Assembly (NCBI GenBank): GCA_009839505.1 | Contig: VXPO01000175.1 | Coordinates: 1-54,582, forward strand | Direction: 5' to 3' | DNA from: Gammaproteobacteria bacterium | GTDB lineage: Bacteria; Pseudomonadota; Gammaproteobacteria; Pseudomonadales; Azotimanducaceae | DNA: 54,582 nucleotides | Shown here: positions 1-8,425 of the stretch, piece after piece | How the letters are laid out: the number at the start of each line of letters is the position of its first letter | How positions within the stretch are numbered: the first letter of the stretch is position 1 | Made by a program: the position numbers and the translations under genes | Notes under the pieces: generated by a model | Told to the model about the DNA's origin: nothing | Seen by the model: only the letters and a program-made list of their open reading frames with translations | The model's database searches: none

Positions 1-210
1 TCGCGGTCGACGATTTCGGATCTCGGGCGCGTCATGGGCGGCATTGTCCGCCGCCGGGAGTCGCGGGACTGACAGCCGATGGCCCGCGCCGTTGTAGGAA
101 GTTCCAACAATTTTCGCTAAAGGTACCGCCGCTCGCGAAAAACGAGGGTCCGGCGCTCAACCTTCCACATTCGGCGACGCCGTCGATGGCAACGCAAAGC
201 ATCAACCCAG
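1..210. other. Window edge, no gene recognised
   Basis: I see no convincing gene here. One short frame is open from base 1 to a TGA at 70-72 and could be the last 23 codons of a gene entering from outside the window, but nothing in it is recognisable. The stretch runs directly into the repeat array at 212-454. Confidence 0.4.
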
Positions 211-211
211 G

Positions 212-454
212 CGATGGGTACTCCAAATCCGGGTTCTCCAGGGGCCATCCGGGCTCCGTTCGAGTCAGACGATGAGTGTCCCAATCCGGAGTTCTTCGAG
301 TCGGACGGTGGGTGTCCCAATCCGAGGATCCCGGGAGTCACCGGGGGCCGCCCGGGAGTCACCGGACCGTGGGTGTCCCAATCCGAGGGTCTCGAGTCGG
401 ACCGTGGGTGTCCCAATCCGAGGGTCCCGGACGGTGGGTGTCCCAATCCGAGGG
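212..454 (+). repeat. Intergenic tandem array of a GGTGGGTGTCCCAATCCG repeat (array A)
   Basis: Five clear copies of a roughly 20-24 bp unit with core GGTGGGTGTCCCAATCCG start near 271, 304, 365, 400 and 430, with a more degenerate copy near 212-234. Three copies are preceded by CGAGTCGGAC or CGAGTCAGAC. Spacing varies (30, 33, 35 and 61 bp); the longest gap contains a second small duplication of GGGAGTCACCGG. The array ends a few bases beyond the sppA stop codon. Several frames stay open across it, but only because the repeat lacks stops; the resulting peptides are repetitive and not credible. The core is shared, inverted, with array B near 7.2 kb. Confidence 0.85.
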
Positions 455-460
455 TCGTCC

Positions 461-2254
461 CTACGGACACATCTCGCAAAGGGCGTAGATGTGCCTTGGG
501 TCGTTGAGGCTGTTGAGCAGCCGAAGGTCCCGAAGCAACGGTTCCGCCAGGCTGCCTAGCCGCCCCGTTTGGAAATCCAGGCCTACGTTGTCCAACAATT
601 GACGCGTGAGACGTTCCGCATTGGTCAGGGGTTTCTCGAGGATTCTCACCTGATAGTCCTCAAGGCCCGCCAGTTCCGCCGCCCGGGCTACCGCATCGTC
701 CAAGTGGCCGAGATTGTCGACCAGGCCATGCTCCAACGCGCGTTCACCGAGCCACACGCGGCCTTCGGCGACGGCCTCCACCTGCCCCGTTGGCAGGTCT
801 CGGCCCGTGGCAACGAGCTCGATGAACCGGCGGTAGCCAAAGTCGACATTTGCCTGCAAGGCGCGTCCCATGGCTTCGCCAACACCGCCAACCGGGTCGA
901 GAGCGCCCACGAAGGGACCGGTCCTGACACCATCGCGGGCCACACCCACCGCATCCAGTGTGGCTTCGAAGGTCGGAACCATCGCGAATATGCCAATCGA
1001 GCCGGTCAGCGTCGTCGGCGCGGCCCAGATCTCGTCGGCCGGAGAGGCAATCCAATAGCCGCCCGAAGCGGCCGTTCCGCCCATAGAAACCACCACCGGC
1101 TTGTCTTCCTCCTTCACTTGTAGAACCGACTGGCGGATAAGCTCAGAGGCGAACGCACTACCACCGCCCGAATCGATGCGCAGCACGACAGCGGCCACCG
1201 AGTCGTCATCACGAGCGTCTTCCAGAAGACCCGAGAGCGTGGCCGCACCAATGGTCCCACGAGGTTGGTTGCCCATCATGATCGGGCCGCTGGCAGGAAT
1301 CACCGCGACGGTGTCACCGGAGACTTCTGGTACGACAGGGTCGATGTAGTCCTGCATCGCGACATGCGCCCACGGGTCCGCATCGCCCGTGAGTTCGCTC
1401 AGCAGTTCGTCGAGTGCCTCCCGCTCGAGAAGCTGATCCACAAGACCGTATTCCAGCGCCAGCTTTGCGGTATCGCCCTCGGCTTCCTGAAGCAGCTCAT
1501 CGTAGCGATCGGCGTATTCGATGACCGCAGCGGGTTCGAGCCCGCGGTTCGCACCAACCCGCTCCACGTAGCGCGACCACAGGCTGTCAACCATCTCCAG
1601 GTTCGCCTGTTTCGCCGCTTCGGACATGTCGTTGCGCGTATAGGGTTCGACGTAGGACTTGTAGGTTCCCACCCGGAATACGTGGACGTTGACCTTCAGC
1701 TTCTCGATGAGCCCGGCGTAGTAGTCCCTGAACCGCCCATAGCCGTTCAGCATGACCTCTCCGAACGGGTGCATGATCACGGTGTCGGCGAAGCTCGCAA
1801 GGTAGTATTCGTCGCGCCCGTAGTACTGGCTCTTGGCCACAACGCGTTTGCCGGTTGCACGGAATGCCTCGAGGGCGTCGCCGATGACCTCTAGCTGTGC
1901 CGGCGCGATGTAGCCCAAGGACGACGTGTCGAGTACCAGGGCACCGATTCGGTCGTCCGCGGATGCCTGCTCGATAGCCGACAAGATGTCGCCGAGCCTG
2001 GTCTGTGCCAATGACCCGCCGGCCACAAAGTCGAGAGGGTCTTGTCCGCCGATCTGATCGACTATGGCGCCGGCAGGCTTGAGCAGAAGGGCAGTGTCCT
2101 TCTCGACTTCCACCCGGCCCGTGTCGACGGCTAGCAGTGCGATGATTAGCACCACAACCACAACGACTAGGATGTTGGCCAAGGTGACCCGCGCGAAGGC
2201 GAACACGCGGGCGATGACCGAGTAGATGTTGCGGACGACGTTGGTGATGGTCAT
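461..2254 (-). CDS. sppA: Signal peptide peptidase SppA, 67-kDa type
   Basis: A membrane-anchored serine protease of family S49 that degrades signal peptides left in the inner membrane after secretion. The 597-residue protein has one N-terminal transmembrane segment (about residues 12-43), then two tandem S49 domains as in Escherichia coli SppA. The catalytic lysine is K199 in GTYKSYVEPYTR and the serine is S397 in MGGTAASGGYW; their spacing matches K209/S409 of E. coli. The C-terminus (NDPRHIYALCEMC) also fits the family. An in-frame ATG at 2383 would add 43 arginine-rich residues and cover the AT-rich palindrome at 2354-2371, so I prefer 2254. Transcribed divergently from murF. Confidence 0.93.
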   Translation of the reverse strand: MTITNVVRNIYSVIARVFAFARVTLANILVVVVVVLIIALLAVDTGRVEVEKDTALLLKPAGAIVDQIGGQDPLDFVAGGSLAQTRLGDILSAIEQASADDRIGALVLDTSSLGYIAPAQLEVIGDALEAFRATGKRVVAKSQYYGRDEYYLASFADTVIMHPFGEVMLNGYGRFRDYYAGLIEKLKVNVHVFRVGTYKSYVEPYTRNDMSEAAKQANLEMVDSLWSRYVERVGANRGLEPAAVIEYADRYDELLQEAEGDTAKLALEYGLVDQLLEREALDELLSELTGDADPWAHVAMQDYIDPVVPEVSGDTVAVIPASGPIMMGNQPRGTIGAATLSGLLEDARDDDSVAAVVLRIDSGGGSAFASELIRQSVLQVKEEDKPVVVSMGGTAASGGYWIASPADEIWAAPTTLTGSIGIFAMVPTFEATLDAVGVARDGVRTGPFVGALDPVGGVGEAMGRALQANVDFGYRRFIELVATGRDLPTGQVEAVAEGRVWLGERALEHGLVDNLGHLDDAVARAAELAGLEDYQVRILEKPLTNAERLTRQLLDNVGLDFQTGRLGSLAEPLLRDLRLLNSLNDPRHIYALCEMCP

Positions 2255-2353
2255 TCGGGCGGTTCTCGTGCGCGTTCGGGTCGCGCATTGTCCTTGGCGG
2301 ACATGCTTGAGCGCAAGGGCGCGCTGTGGTGAAGTAGGGCAACGACTCAGCCC

Positions 2354-2371
2354 TATATTTCCAGAAATATA
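2354..2371. promoter_or_regulatory. AT-rich palindrome between sppA and murF
   Basis: TATATTTC and GAAATATA form two 8-bp arms around a 2-bp centre. It is the only AT-rich stretch in the 151-bp divergent intergenic region and overlaps a moderate sigma70-like box pair on the minus strand (TTTCAG, 17 bp, TATAGG) that could serve sppA. Operator or promoter function is inferred. Confidence 0.45.
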
Positions 2372-2405
2372 AAGCTGAAACAATATTCTACAGGCCTTTC
2401 CTGAA

Positions 2406-3764
2406 GTGCAAAAAACATTGTGGGCCTACTCCGAAGTGGCCACCGCGGTGGATGCCGCCGATGCCCGAGGCCCGGACATCACCGGCGCTGGCATCGACTC
2501 GCGTCTCGTCGAGCCCGGTGACCTCTTCATCGCCCTCACGGGTGATCCGGGACCCAGATTCACACCAACTTCCCGCTCGGACCGGGACGGGCACGACTTC
2601 GTGGCTCACGCGGTTGCCCGGGGGGCGGTGGCCTTGATGGTGCACCGCGAGGGCGACTACCGAGTGCCGGCCATTCGCGTCGAGGACACTTTGGATGCTC
2701 TTTGGGATCTAGGACGCGCGGCTCGTCGACGTCTCGACTGTCCGGTGGTCGCGGTGACAGGGAGTAGCGGCAAGACTACCTTCAAGTCATTCGCGGCCAC
2801 GGTGATCGATGGCTTCACCACCTCGGGAAGCCTCAACAACCACCTCGGCGTGCCTCTCTCGCTGGTGCGTACACCGAGAGACTCGGCTGCCGCGGTCTAC
2901 GAGATCGGCACCAATCATCCCGGCGAAATCGCACCACTGGCCCGGCTGGCTTCGCCCGATGTGGCGGTGGTGCTCAATGTCCATCCAGCGCACATCGAGA
3001 ATTTCGGCACGCTTGAAGCCATCCGTCAGGAAAAGGTGTCCATCGCCGAGGGTCTTGGACCGGACGGTACGTTCGTGGGTCCCGTCGGGTTGGCCGGGGA
3101 TTTCGCCGGGCAAGCGTTGACCTTCGGTGTGGGGTCGGAGGCAGACGTTCGCTTGGTGGAACTTCGGGGTTCGACCGCCAGATTGCGCGCGCCCGGCGGC
3201 GAAGTACAGTGTCCCGTTCCGGGCGGCGGCATGCATCGCGCGATGTCCGTGTGCGCCGTGGCTGCAACGTTGGTCGCACTGGAACGTCCGCTCTCATTGC
3301 TGGAACGCCTCGCCGACGTCGATGTGCCTCATGGGCGGGGCAACCGGATCGAGGTGGCTGGCGTCACCGTCATCGACGAAAGCTACAACGCCAACCCCGC
3401 GAGCATGGCGGCGACCCTGGAGACCTTCGCTGCGTCCGTTCCGGATTCGGGGCGGCGCATCGCCATCCTGGGCGATATGCGCGAGTTGGGAGAGAACGCC
3501 GAGCGCTATCACGCCGAGCTTGCCGATCTATGTACCGCGCTCGACGGCGTGATCTGCGTAGGGGATACGATCCGCGCGCTCTACGACCGATTGCCGCAGG
3601 GTCAGCGGTTGGGACTCGCACGCCGCGTTGACCGGGCATTCGCAGCCCGTTGTGCGGCGGATCTCGCCCCGGGCGATCATGTTGTCGTCAAGGGATCCAA
3701 CGCGGTTTTCTGGGTGCACGACTTCGTGGACCGTCTAGTCGAGGCTCTCTCTACGCGCCCTTGA
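2406..3764 (+). CDS. murF: UDP-N-acetylmuramoyl-tripeptide--D-alanyl-D-alanine ligase MurF
   Basis: A cytoplasmic Mur ligase that adds D-Ala-D-Ala to UDP-MurNAc-tripeptide using ATP, completing the peptidoglycan precursor. Seen in the sequence: an N-terminal substrate-binding domain, the P-loop GSSGKTT at residues 119-125, then SLNNHLGVPLSL and EIGTNHPGEI of the central ATPase domain, and the C-terminal ligase signature DESYNANPASM. At 452 residues it equals the usual length. The start is GTG at 2406; a later start would cut the substrate-binding domain. It stands alone, away from the division/cell-wall cluster where murF normally sits; the next gene, moaA, is unrelated. Confidence 0.95.
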   Translation: MQKTLWAYSEVATAVDAADARGPDITGAGIDSRLVEPGDLFIALTGDPGPRFTPTSRSDRDGHDFVAHAVARGAVALMVHREGDYRVPAIRVEDTLDALWDLGRAARRRLDCPVVAVTGSSGKTTFKSFAATVIDGFTTSGSLNNHLGVPLSLVRTPRDSAAAVYEIGTNHPGEIAPLARLASPDVAVVLNVHPAHIENFGTLEAIRQEKVSIAEGLGPDGTFVGPVGLAGDFAGQALTFGVGSEADVRLVELRGSTARLRAPGGEVQCPVPGGGMHRAMSVCAVAATLVALERPLSLLERLADVDVPHGRGNRIEVAGVTVIDESYNANPASMAATLETFAASVPDSGRRIAILGDMRELGENAERYHAELADLCTALDGVICVGDTIRALYDRLPQGQRLGLARRVDRAFAARCAADLAPGDHVVVKGSNAVFWVHDFVDRLVEALSTRP

Positions 3765-3857
3765 CGGGGTGTCCAAAGCGGCGCGGGTTCGCACCGACAG
3801 GACCGCGTCGAGTATCATGGAAGGCATCGTTGACTACGCCGAACGGCGCTGGTGGTC

Positions 3858-4853
3858 ATGATCGTTGACGCCCAGGGGCGACGCTTCCGCAATCTGCGCG
3901 TCAGCTTGACCGCCGCGTGCAACTACGCGTGCACGTACTGCGTTCCCGACGGCAAACGCCTCCAGGCCGCGGTGGCGGAACTGAGTGCCGCGGAGCTGCT
4001 TCGCGCCGTGCGCCTTCTTGTCGAATCAGCCGGCATCGACAAGCTGCGCATCACCGGCGGCGAGCCGCTGTTGACGCCAAAATTCGACGAGTTCCTGCCG
4101 GCGGTCATGAAGCTGCCGCTCACCGACGTTTCCGTAACGACGAACGGTCAGTTCCTGGCCAAGAAGGCGGACATCATCGTCTCCAGCGGCTTGAAGCGCA
4201 TCAACGTCAGCCTGGACACCCTGAACCCGCTGCGCTTCCGCACATTGGCCCGAAGCGGGGATCTCGAAACCGTGCTCGCGGGGCTCGAACTCATGCTCGA
4301 CGCGGGTCTCAAGGTGAAGGTGAACATGGTGCCGATGAAGTCGGCCAACGTCGACCAGATCCTGCCAATGCTCGAATACTGCCTAGAGCGGGGCATCGAG
4401 TTGCGGTTCATCGAGCTCATGAACATGGGGCATCTGAAATACAGCGCGACGTACCATCGCGACTTCTTCGGCATGGACGACATCCTCTCGCTCATCGGCA
4501 CGCGCTACGAGTTTGCGCGCACCGACGCGCCTTTCGACTCGACCTCGGTGCGCTACGAGATCCCTGACCACGCATCCCCAACGCGCCCGCCAGGGCGCGC
4601 AGGTGTGTTCGGCATCATCGCCAACGAGTCGGAGCCGTTCTGCGCCTCCTGCACGCGCCTGAGGCTGTCTTCCAACGGCTACCTCTACGGCTGTCTGTCC
4701 AGTACCAAGCGACATCCCATCGCCGATGTCCTCAAGCTTCCAGACGACCAGGCACGCACACTTCTACAGTCCCGCCTAATGGGGGCGCTGGGCGACAAGC
4801 AGACCGTGCAGTTCAAGGGCGAGGTCACGGTCATGAAGTTCATCGGCGGCTAG
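3858..4853 (+). CDS. moaA: GTP 3',8-cyclase MoaA (radical SAM)
   Basis: A radical SAM enzyme catalysing the first step of molybdenum cofactor synthesis, rearranging GTP to 3',8-cyclo-7,8-dihydro-GTP. Counted from a GTG two codons upstream at 3852, the SAM cluster cysteines are C23, C27 and C30 (CNYACTYC). The second cluster uses C264, C267 and C281 (FCASCTRLRL, then YGC). The protein ends in Gly-Gly, as MoaA requires. ITGGEPLL and SVTTNG match SAM- and substrate-binding stretches. The start is ATG 3858 or GTG 3852. No other moa gene is adjacent. A molybdenum hydroxylase at 40-43.8 kb would need this product. Confidence 0.87.
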   Translation: MIVDAQGRRFRNLRVSLTAACNYACTYCVPDGKRLQAAVAELSAAELLRAVRLLVESAGIDKLRITGGEPLLTPKFDEFLPAVMKLPLTDVSVTTNGQFLAKKADIIVSSGLKRINVSLDTLNPLRFRTLARSGDLETVLAGLELMLDAGLKVKVNMVPMKSANVDQILPMLEYCLERGIELRFIELMNMGHLKYSATYHRDFFGMDDILSLIGTRYEFARTDAPFDSTSVRYEIPDHASPTRPPGRAGVFGIIANESEPFCASCTRLRLSSNGYLYGCLSSTKRHPIADVLKLPDDQARTLLQSRLMGALGDKQTVQFKGEVTVMKFIGG

Positions 4854-4883
4854 GGCTCCCTCAACCCCCAACGTCGTGTCAGC

Positions 4884-5414
4884 GTGGCCGCAAGCCCGTT
4901 CCAAGCTCTCCTAGACGCCGCCCGCGACCGCAACCTGCCGCCGGTCGAGCAGTGGAATCCGGCCCGGGTCGGCGAGATCGACATCCGCATTGCGGCGAAC
5001 GGCGACTGGTATCACGAGGGCGAACCGATCAAGCGTTTCGCCATCGCCCGGGTCTTCAGCACGATCCTGCGCCTGGACGAGGGACAGCACTTTCTCGTCA
5101 CGCCGGGCGAAAAGCTGCGGATCCACGTCGACGACGCACCGTTCCTGGCTATCGATATGGAGACGGAGGGCAAGGGGAGGGCACGCCGAATCCTGTTCAC
5201 GACGAACATGGGAGACGTCGTGCCCGTGGACGCGAACCACCCCATTCGGGTCGAGGAACGCGATGGCCAGCCCCGGCCCTACGTCGAGGTCAGGCATGGC
5301 CTACGCGCCCTGATCGCGCGTAGCGTGTTCTACCGGCTGGTGGATCTGGCCGACGAGGAGGCGAGCGGCGAGTTCAGTGTGTGGAGTGACGGAACCCGCT
5401 TCGTGCTCGGTTGA
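4884..5414 (+). CDS. DUF1285 family protein
   Basis: A 176-residue protein matching the DUF1285 family by eye: NGDWYHEGEPIKR, then RIHVDDAPFLAIDM and a C-terminal SVFYRLVDLA stretch. Members are small soluble proteins of unknown function in Proteobacteria. There is no signal peptide or membrane segment. The start is GTG at 4884, 30 bp after moaA, so the two may be co-transcribed. No catalytic role can be read from the sequence. Confidence 0.8.
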   Translation: MAASPFQALLDAARDRNLPPVEQWNPARVGEIDIRIAANGDWYHEGEPIKRFAIARVFSTILRLDEGQHFLVTPGEKLRIHVDDAPFLAIDMETEGKGRARRILFTTNMGDVVPVDANHPIRVEERDGQPRPYVEVRHGLRALIARSVFYRLVDLADEEASGEFSVWSDGTRFVLG

Positions 5415-5438
5415 TTTCTACTGGCAGGTCGCTCCGCG

Positions 5439-5478
5439 ACAACGCGCGTTGTGCAAACTCGCCGGGCGCTGACGCCCG
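5439..5478. terminator. Likely bidirectional terminator between DUF1285 gene and ETF-QO
   Basis: Two inverted repeats lie in the 80-bp gap between convergent genes: the 14-bp perfect palindrome ACAACGCGCGTTGT (5439-5452) and a 6-bp stem CGGGCG/CGCCCG with loop CTGA (5463-5478). There is no U-tract, so the terminator role rests mainly on position. Confidence 0.45.
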
Positions 5479-5494
5479 CGAACCGGTGCGGCGT

Positions 5495-7156
5495 CTACAT
5501 GTTCCCGTAATTCGGTCCCCCGGCGCCTTCAGGGGCCACCCAGGTGATGTTCTGCGCGGGATCCTTGATGTCGCAGGTCTTGCAGTGCACGCAGTTCTGC
5601 GCGTTGATCTGGAACCGCGGTTCGCCGGCCTCCTCGACCACCTCGTAGACCCCGGCCGGACAGTAGCGCTGGGCCGGCTCGTCGTAGCGCGGCAGATTGT
5701 CGCGGATCGGCGTTTGCGCATCGGTCAGGTTCAGGTGGCAAGGCTGATCCTCTTCATGGTTGGTGTTCGACAGGAACACCGAGGAGAGCTTGTCGAAACT
5801 CAAGACACCGTCCGGCTTCGGATAGTCGATTCGGAGTGCCTTGTCCGCCGGCACAAGGGTGTCGTGGTCGGGAATCGGATCCTTCAGGGTAAACGGCATC
5901 CGGCCCCGGGCGATCTTCTGGTCGACGAAGGTGTAGGCCATCCCGAACAGGGTGCCGAACTTGTGCAGGGCGGGAGCGATGTTGCGCACTTGGCGTAGTT
6001 CCTGGCCGAGCCAGGAGTCGTCGACGCGCTGGCGGAAATCGTCCAACGCCGTGTGGGCATCGCCGCGCGTCAGGGCGTCGAACACGGACTCGGCCGCGAG
6101 CATGCCCGATTTCATGGCCGTATGAGTCCCCTTGATCTTCAGCATATTGAGGAACCCGGCGTCGTCGCCGACGATCACCCCTCCCGGCACGGTCAGCTTC
6201 GGCAGAGCTTGCAGACCGCCCTTGACCACCGCCCGTGCCCCATAGGCGACCCGGCGGCCACCGCGCAGGACGTCGGCAAACAAGGGATGGTGCTTCAGAC
6301 GCTGCAGCTCGTCGTAGGGCGACAGATGGGGATTGCGGTAGGCGAGATCGACGATGATGCCCAGCGCAACCTGGTTGTTCTCCTGGTGGTAGAGGAACGA
6401 ACCCATTCCCGGACTGAATATCCGACCCAAGGGCCAGCCCACGTTGTGCAGGATTCGGCCGGGAACGTGGACGTCGGGATCCACGTCCCATAGTTCCTTC
6501 AAGCCGATCCCGTAGTGCTGCGGCCCGGCGTCGACATCGAGCCGGAACCTGTCGATCAGTTGCTTGCCGAGATGTCCACGGCACCCCTCGGCGAATACCG
6601 TGAACTTGGCATGCAGCTCGTAGCCCGGCTCATACGTGGCCTTGGGCTCGCCGTCGGCGCCGATGCCCATGTCCGACGTCGCCACCCCTTTGACGCTGCC
6701 GTCGTCCCCGAAGAGGATCTCGGAGGCCGCGAACCCCGGAAACACGTTGACCCCCATGTCCTCCGCCCGCTCGCCGAGCCAGCGGCACAGGTTGCCGAGG
6801 GAGAGCGTGAAATTGCCCGTGTTCTTGGTTCCCTTGGGAGGAACCCATGACGGCAACAGGATGCGGTTGGTGTCGTTCACGAGGTAGTAGAAGAGGTCGT
6901 CGGTGACAGGTACGCCGAGGGGCGCGCCGTCCGCAGCGGCATGCGGGAACAACTCGTTCAGGGCTCTCGGATACAACACGGCGCCCGACAGGATGTGGGC
7001 GCCGATCTCGGAACCCTTTTCGACCAGGCAGACGTTCAACTCGCTACCCGCCTCGGCCCCGAGCTGCATCAACCGACACGCGGTGGCGAGACCAGACGGG
7101 CCTCCGCCGACGATGACCACATCGAACTCCATCGACTCGCGGGCTTGTTCGGGCAC
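5495..7156 (-). CDS. Electron transfer flavoprotein:ubiquinone oxidoreductase
   Basis: A membrane-associated FAD/4Fe-4S enzyme that takes electrons from reduced ETF and passes them to ubiquinone. The 553-residue protein has the Rossmann FAD motif VVIVGGGPSGLA near residues 13-24 and the family segments GAHILSGAVL and KGTHTAMKSGMLAAE. The C-terminal cluster domain has the four expected ligands: RYCPAGVYEV, then NCVHCKTCDIKDP. The GTG start at 7156 follows CGGAG at good spacing; an ATG at 7132 is the alternative. It faces away from etfB across repeat array B. With etfB/etfA it forms the route from acyl-CoA dehydrogenases, such as the one at 19.3 kb, to the quinone pool. Confidence 0.95.
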   Translation of the reverse strand: MPEQARESMEFDVVIVGGGPSGLATACRLMQLGAEAGSELNVCLVEKGSEIGAHILSGAVLYPRALNELFPHAAADGAPLGVPVTDDLFYYLVNDTNRILLPSWVPPKGTKNTGNFTLSLGNLCRWLGERAEDMGVNVFPGFAASEILFGDDGSVKGVATSDMGIGADGEPKATYEPGYELHAKFTVFAEGCRGHLGKQLIDRFRLDVDAGPQHYGIGLKELWDVDPDVHVPGRILHNVGWPLGRIFSPGMGSFLYHQENNQVALGIIVDLAYRNPHLSPYDELQRLKHHPLFADVLRGGRRVAYGARAVVKGGLQALPKLTVPGGVIVGDDAGFLNMLKIKGTHTAMKSGMLAAESVFDALTRGDAHTALDDFRQRVDDSWLGQELRQVRNIAPALHKFGTLFGMAYTFVDQKIARGRMPFTLKDPIPDHDTLVPADKALRIDYPKPDGVLSFDKLSSVFLSNTNHEEDQPCHLNLTDAQTPIRDNLPRYDEPAQRYCPAGVYEVVEEAGEPRFQINAQNCVHCKTCDIKDPAQNITWVAPEGAGGPNYGNM

Positions 7157-7212
7157 GGATACTCCGGGGCGTCGGCGAAGCGCGAATTATACGACCGTCA
7201 GTACGACCGTCA

Positions 7213-7381
7213 GGGACACCCACCGGGATCCGAGCCGTGTCGCCAAGGGGACACCCACTCTGCCGATCGCACCGCGCTTACGACCGTCAGGGACACCCAC
7301 CGACCGTCAGGGACACCCACCGACCGTCAGGGACACCCACCGGCGTTTGGCAGCAGCCCTGGGACACCCACCGGCGTTTGG
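7213..7381 (+). repeat. Intergenic tandem array of GGGACACCCACC repeats (array B)
   Basis: Six copies of the core GGGACACCCACC (one ends CACTC) start near 7213, 7248, 7290, 7310, 7330 and 7361. The middle three form an exact 20-bp tandem repeat of CGACCGTCAGGGACACCCAC over 7281-7340, and CGGCGTTTGG flanks the last copy on both sides. Read on the minus strand the core is GGTGGGTGTCCC, the same as array A. The array fills most of the 395-bp divergent gap between ETF-QO and etfB. The remainder (7382-7551) holds no gene that I can see. Confidence 0.85.
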
Positions 7382-7551
7382 TTCATAGCAGCCCTCGCGC
7401 CATGGTGAGAGCCCGCGCCGGTACGTCCAATGCGCGCTTTGAGGGGACGCGGCTTCCCTCACCGAGGGTAATGTAGGAAAATCCCGCGCCCCGAACGTGT
7501 CCGCTGCGGCGACCGTGTCGGCAAAGTCAGCCATGCGAGAAGATCAGCTCC

Positions 7552-8310
7552 ATGAAGGTATTGGTACCCGTCAAGCGCGTCGTGGACGCCAACGTCAAGG
7601 TTCGGGTCAAACCCGACGGCACCGGCATCGACCTAGCCAACGTCAAGATGGCCGTCAATCCGTTCTGCGAGATCGCCATCGAGGAGGCGGTTCGTCTGCG
7701 CGAGGCGGAAGTCGCGACCGAGGTTGTGGCGGTTGCCGTGGGCGAGACGTCCTGCCAGGAGCAGCTTCGCACCTGCCTCGCGCTTGGCGCCGACCGGGCG
7801 ATCCTCGTGGAGACCGAGCCAGACCTCGAGCCGCTTGCCATCGCCAAGCTGCTGAAAGCCATCTACGACCAGGAGCAGCCTGGCCTCGTCATCCTCGGCA
7901 AGCAGAGCATCGACGGCGACAACAGCCAGACGGGCCCCATGTTCGCGGCCCTGACCGGGCTTCCCCAAGGCACGTTCGCATCCCAGGTGTCCATCAACGG
8001 CGATACTGCGGAGGTGGTTCGGGAGGTGGACGGCGGCTTGCAGACCGTGTCGCTGAAGATGCCCATGGTCGTGACCACCGACCTACGCCTTAACGAACCT
8101 CGTTACGCCTCGCTGCCGAACATCATGAAGGCCAAGCGCAAGCCACTGGATACCACGACGCCCGATGAACTCGGAGTGGACGTAGGACGGCGGACCGAGA
8201 TCACCGATGTCACGCCGCCGCCCGAGCGGCAAGCCGGAATCAAGGTGGAGACTGTCGACGAACTGGTCGACAAGCTCACCAACGAAGCGAAGGTGATCGG
8301 GCAGGCGTAG
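7552..8310 (+). CDS. etfB: Electron transfer flavoprotein beta subunit
   Basis: The AMP-binding subunit of the soluble ETF heterodimer, which accepts electrons from FAD-dependent dehydrogenases. The 252-residue length is typical, and [33 protein letters not shown] and [15 protein letters not shown] are characteristic of EtfB. The ATG at 7552 is the first start after array B. It is followed by etfA after 115 bp, a larger gap than usual, which contains a perfect palindrome. Confidence 0.95.
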   Translation: MKVLVPVKRVVDANVKVRVKPDGTGIDLANVKMAVNPFCEIAIEEAVRLREAEVATEVVAVAVGETSCQEQLRTCLALGADRAILVETEPDLEPLAIAKLLKAIYDQEQPGLVILGKQSIDGDNSQTGPMFAALTGLPQGTFASQVSINGDTAEVVREVDGGLQTVSLKMPMVVTTDLRLNEPRYASLPNIMKAKRKPLDTTTPDELGVDVGRRTEITDVTPPPERQAGIKVETVDELVDKLTNEAKVIGQA

Positions 8311-8388
8311 CCGTGGAACCACTCCCACAACGCAAGGCCCTCCCGACCAGGGTGGGATCCACCGGTCTAGGGGACATCGCAACACAGT

Positions 8389-8410
8389 GTTCCTCGGCTA
8401 GCCGAGGAAC
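8389..8410. promoter_or_regulatory. 22-bp perfect palindrome in the etfB-etfA gap
   Basis: A 9-bp arm GTTCCTCGG, centre CTAG, and the exact complement CCGAGGAAC. It ends 15 bp before the etfA ATG and just upstream of its ribosome site (AGAGGA). In RNA it would be a stable hairpin with a CUAG tetraloop; in DNA it could be an operator. There is no U-tract after it, so simple termination is unlikely. Confidence 0.6.
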
Positions 8411-8425
8411 CGAAGAGGACTGAAC

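Noticed and set aside
117-559. Open frames across array A on both strands
   Set aside because: They are open only because the repeat has no stop codons; the translations are strings of repeated short peptides with no family resemblance.
212-7381. Arrays A and B as CRISPR arrays
   Set aside because: Repeat spacing is irregular (20-61 bp), the spaces between cores are partly repeated themselves, and no cas gene is in the window.
6941-7476. Open frames across array B encoding repeated RQGHPP/RDTH peptides
   Set aside because: Same reason: repeat-derived translation that also overlaps the start of the ETF-QO gene.
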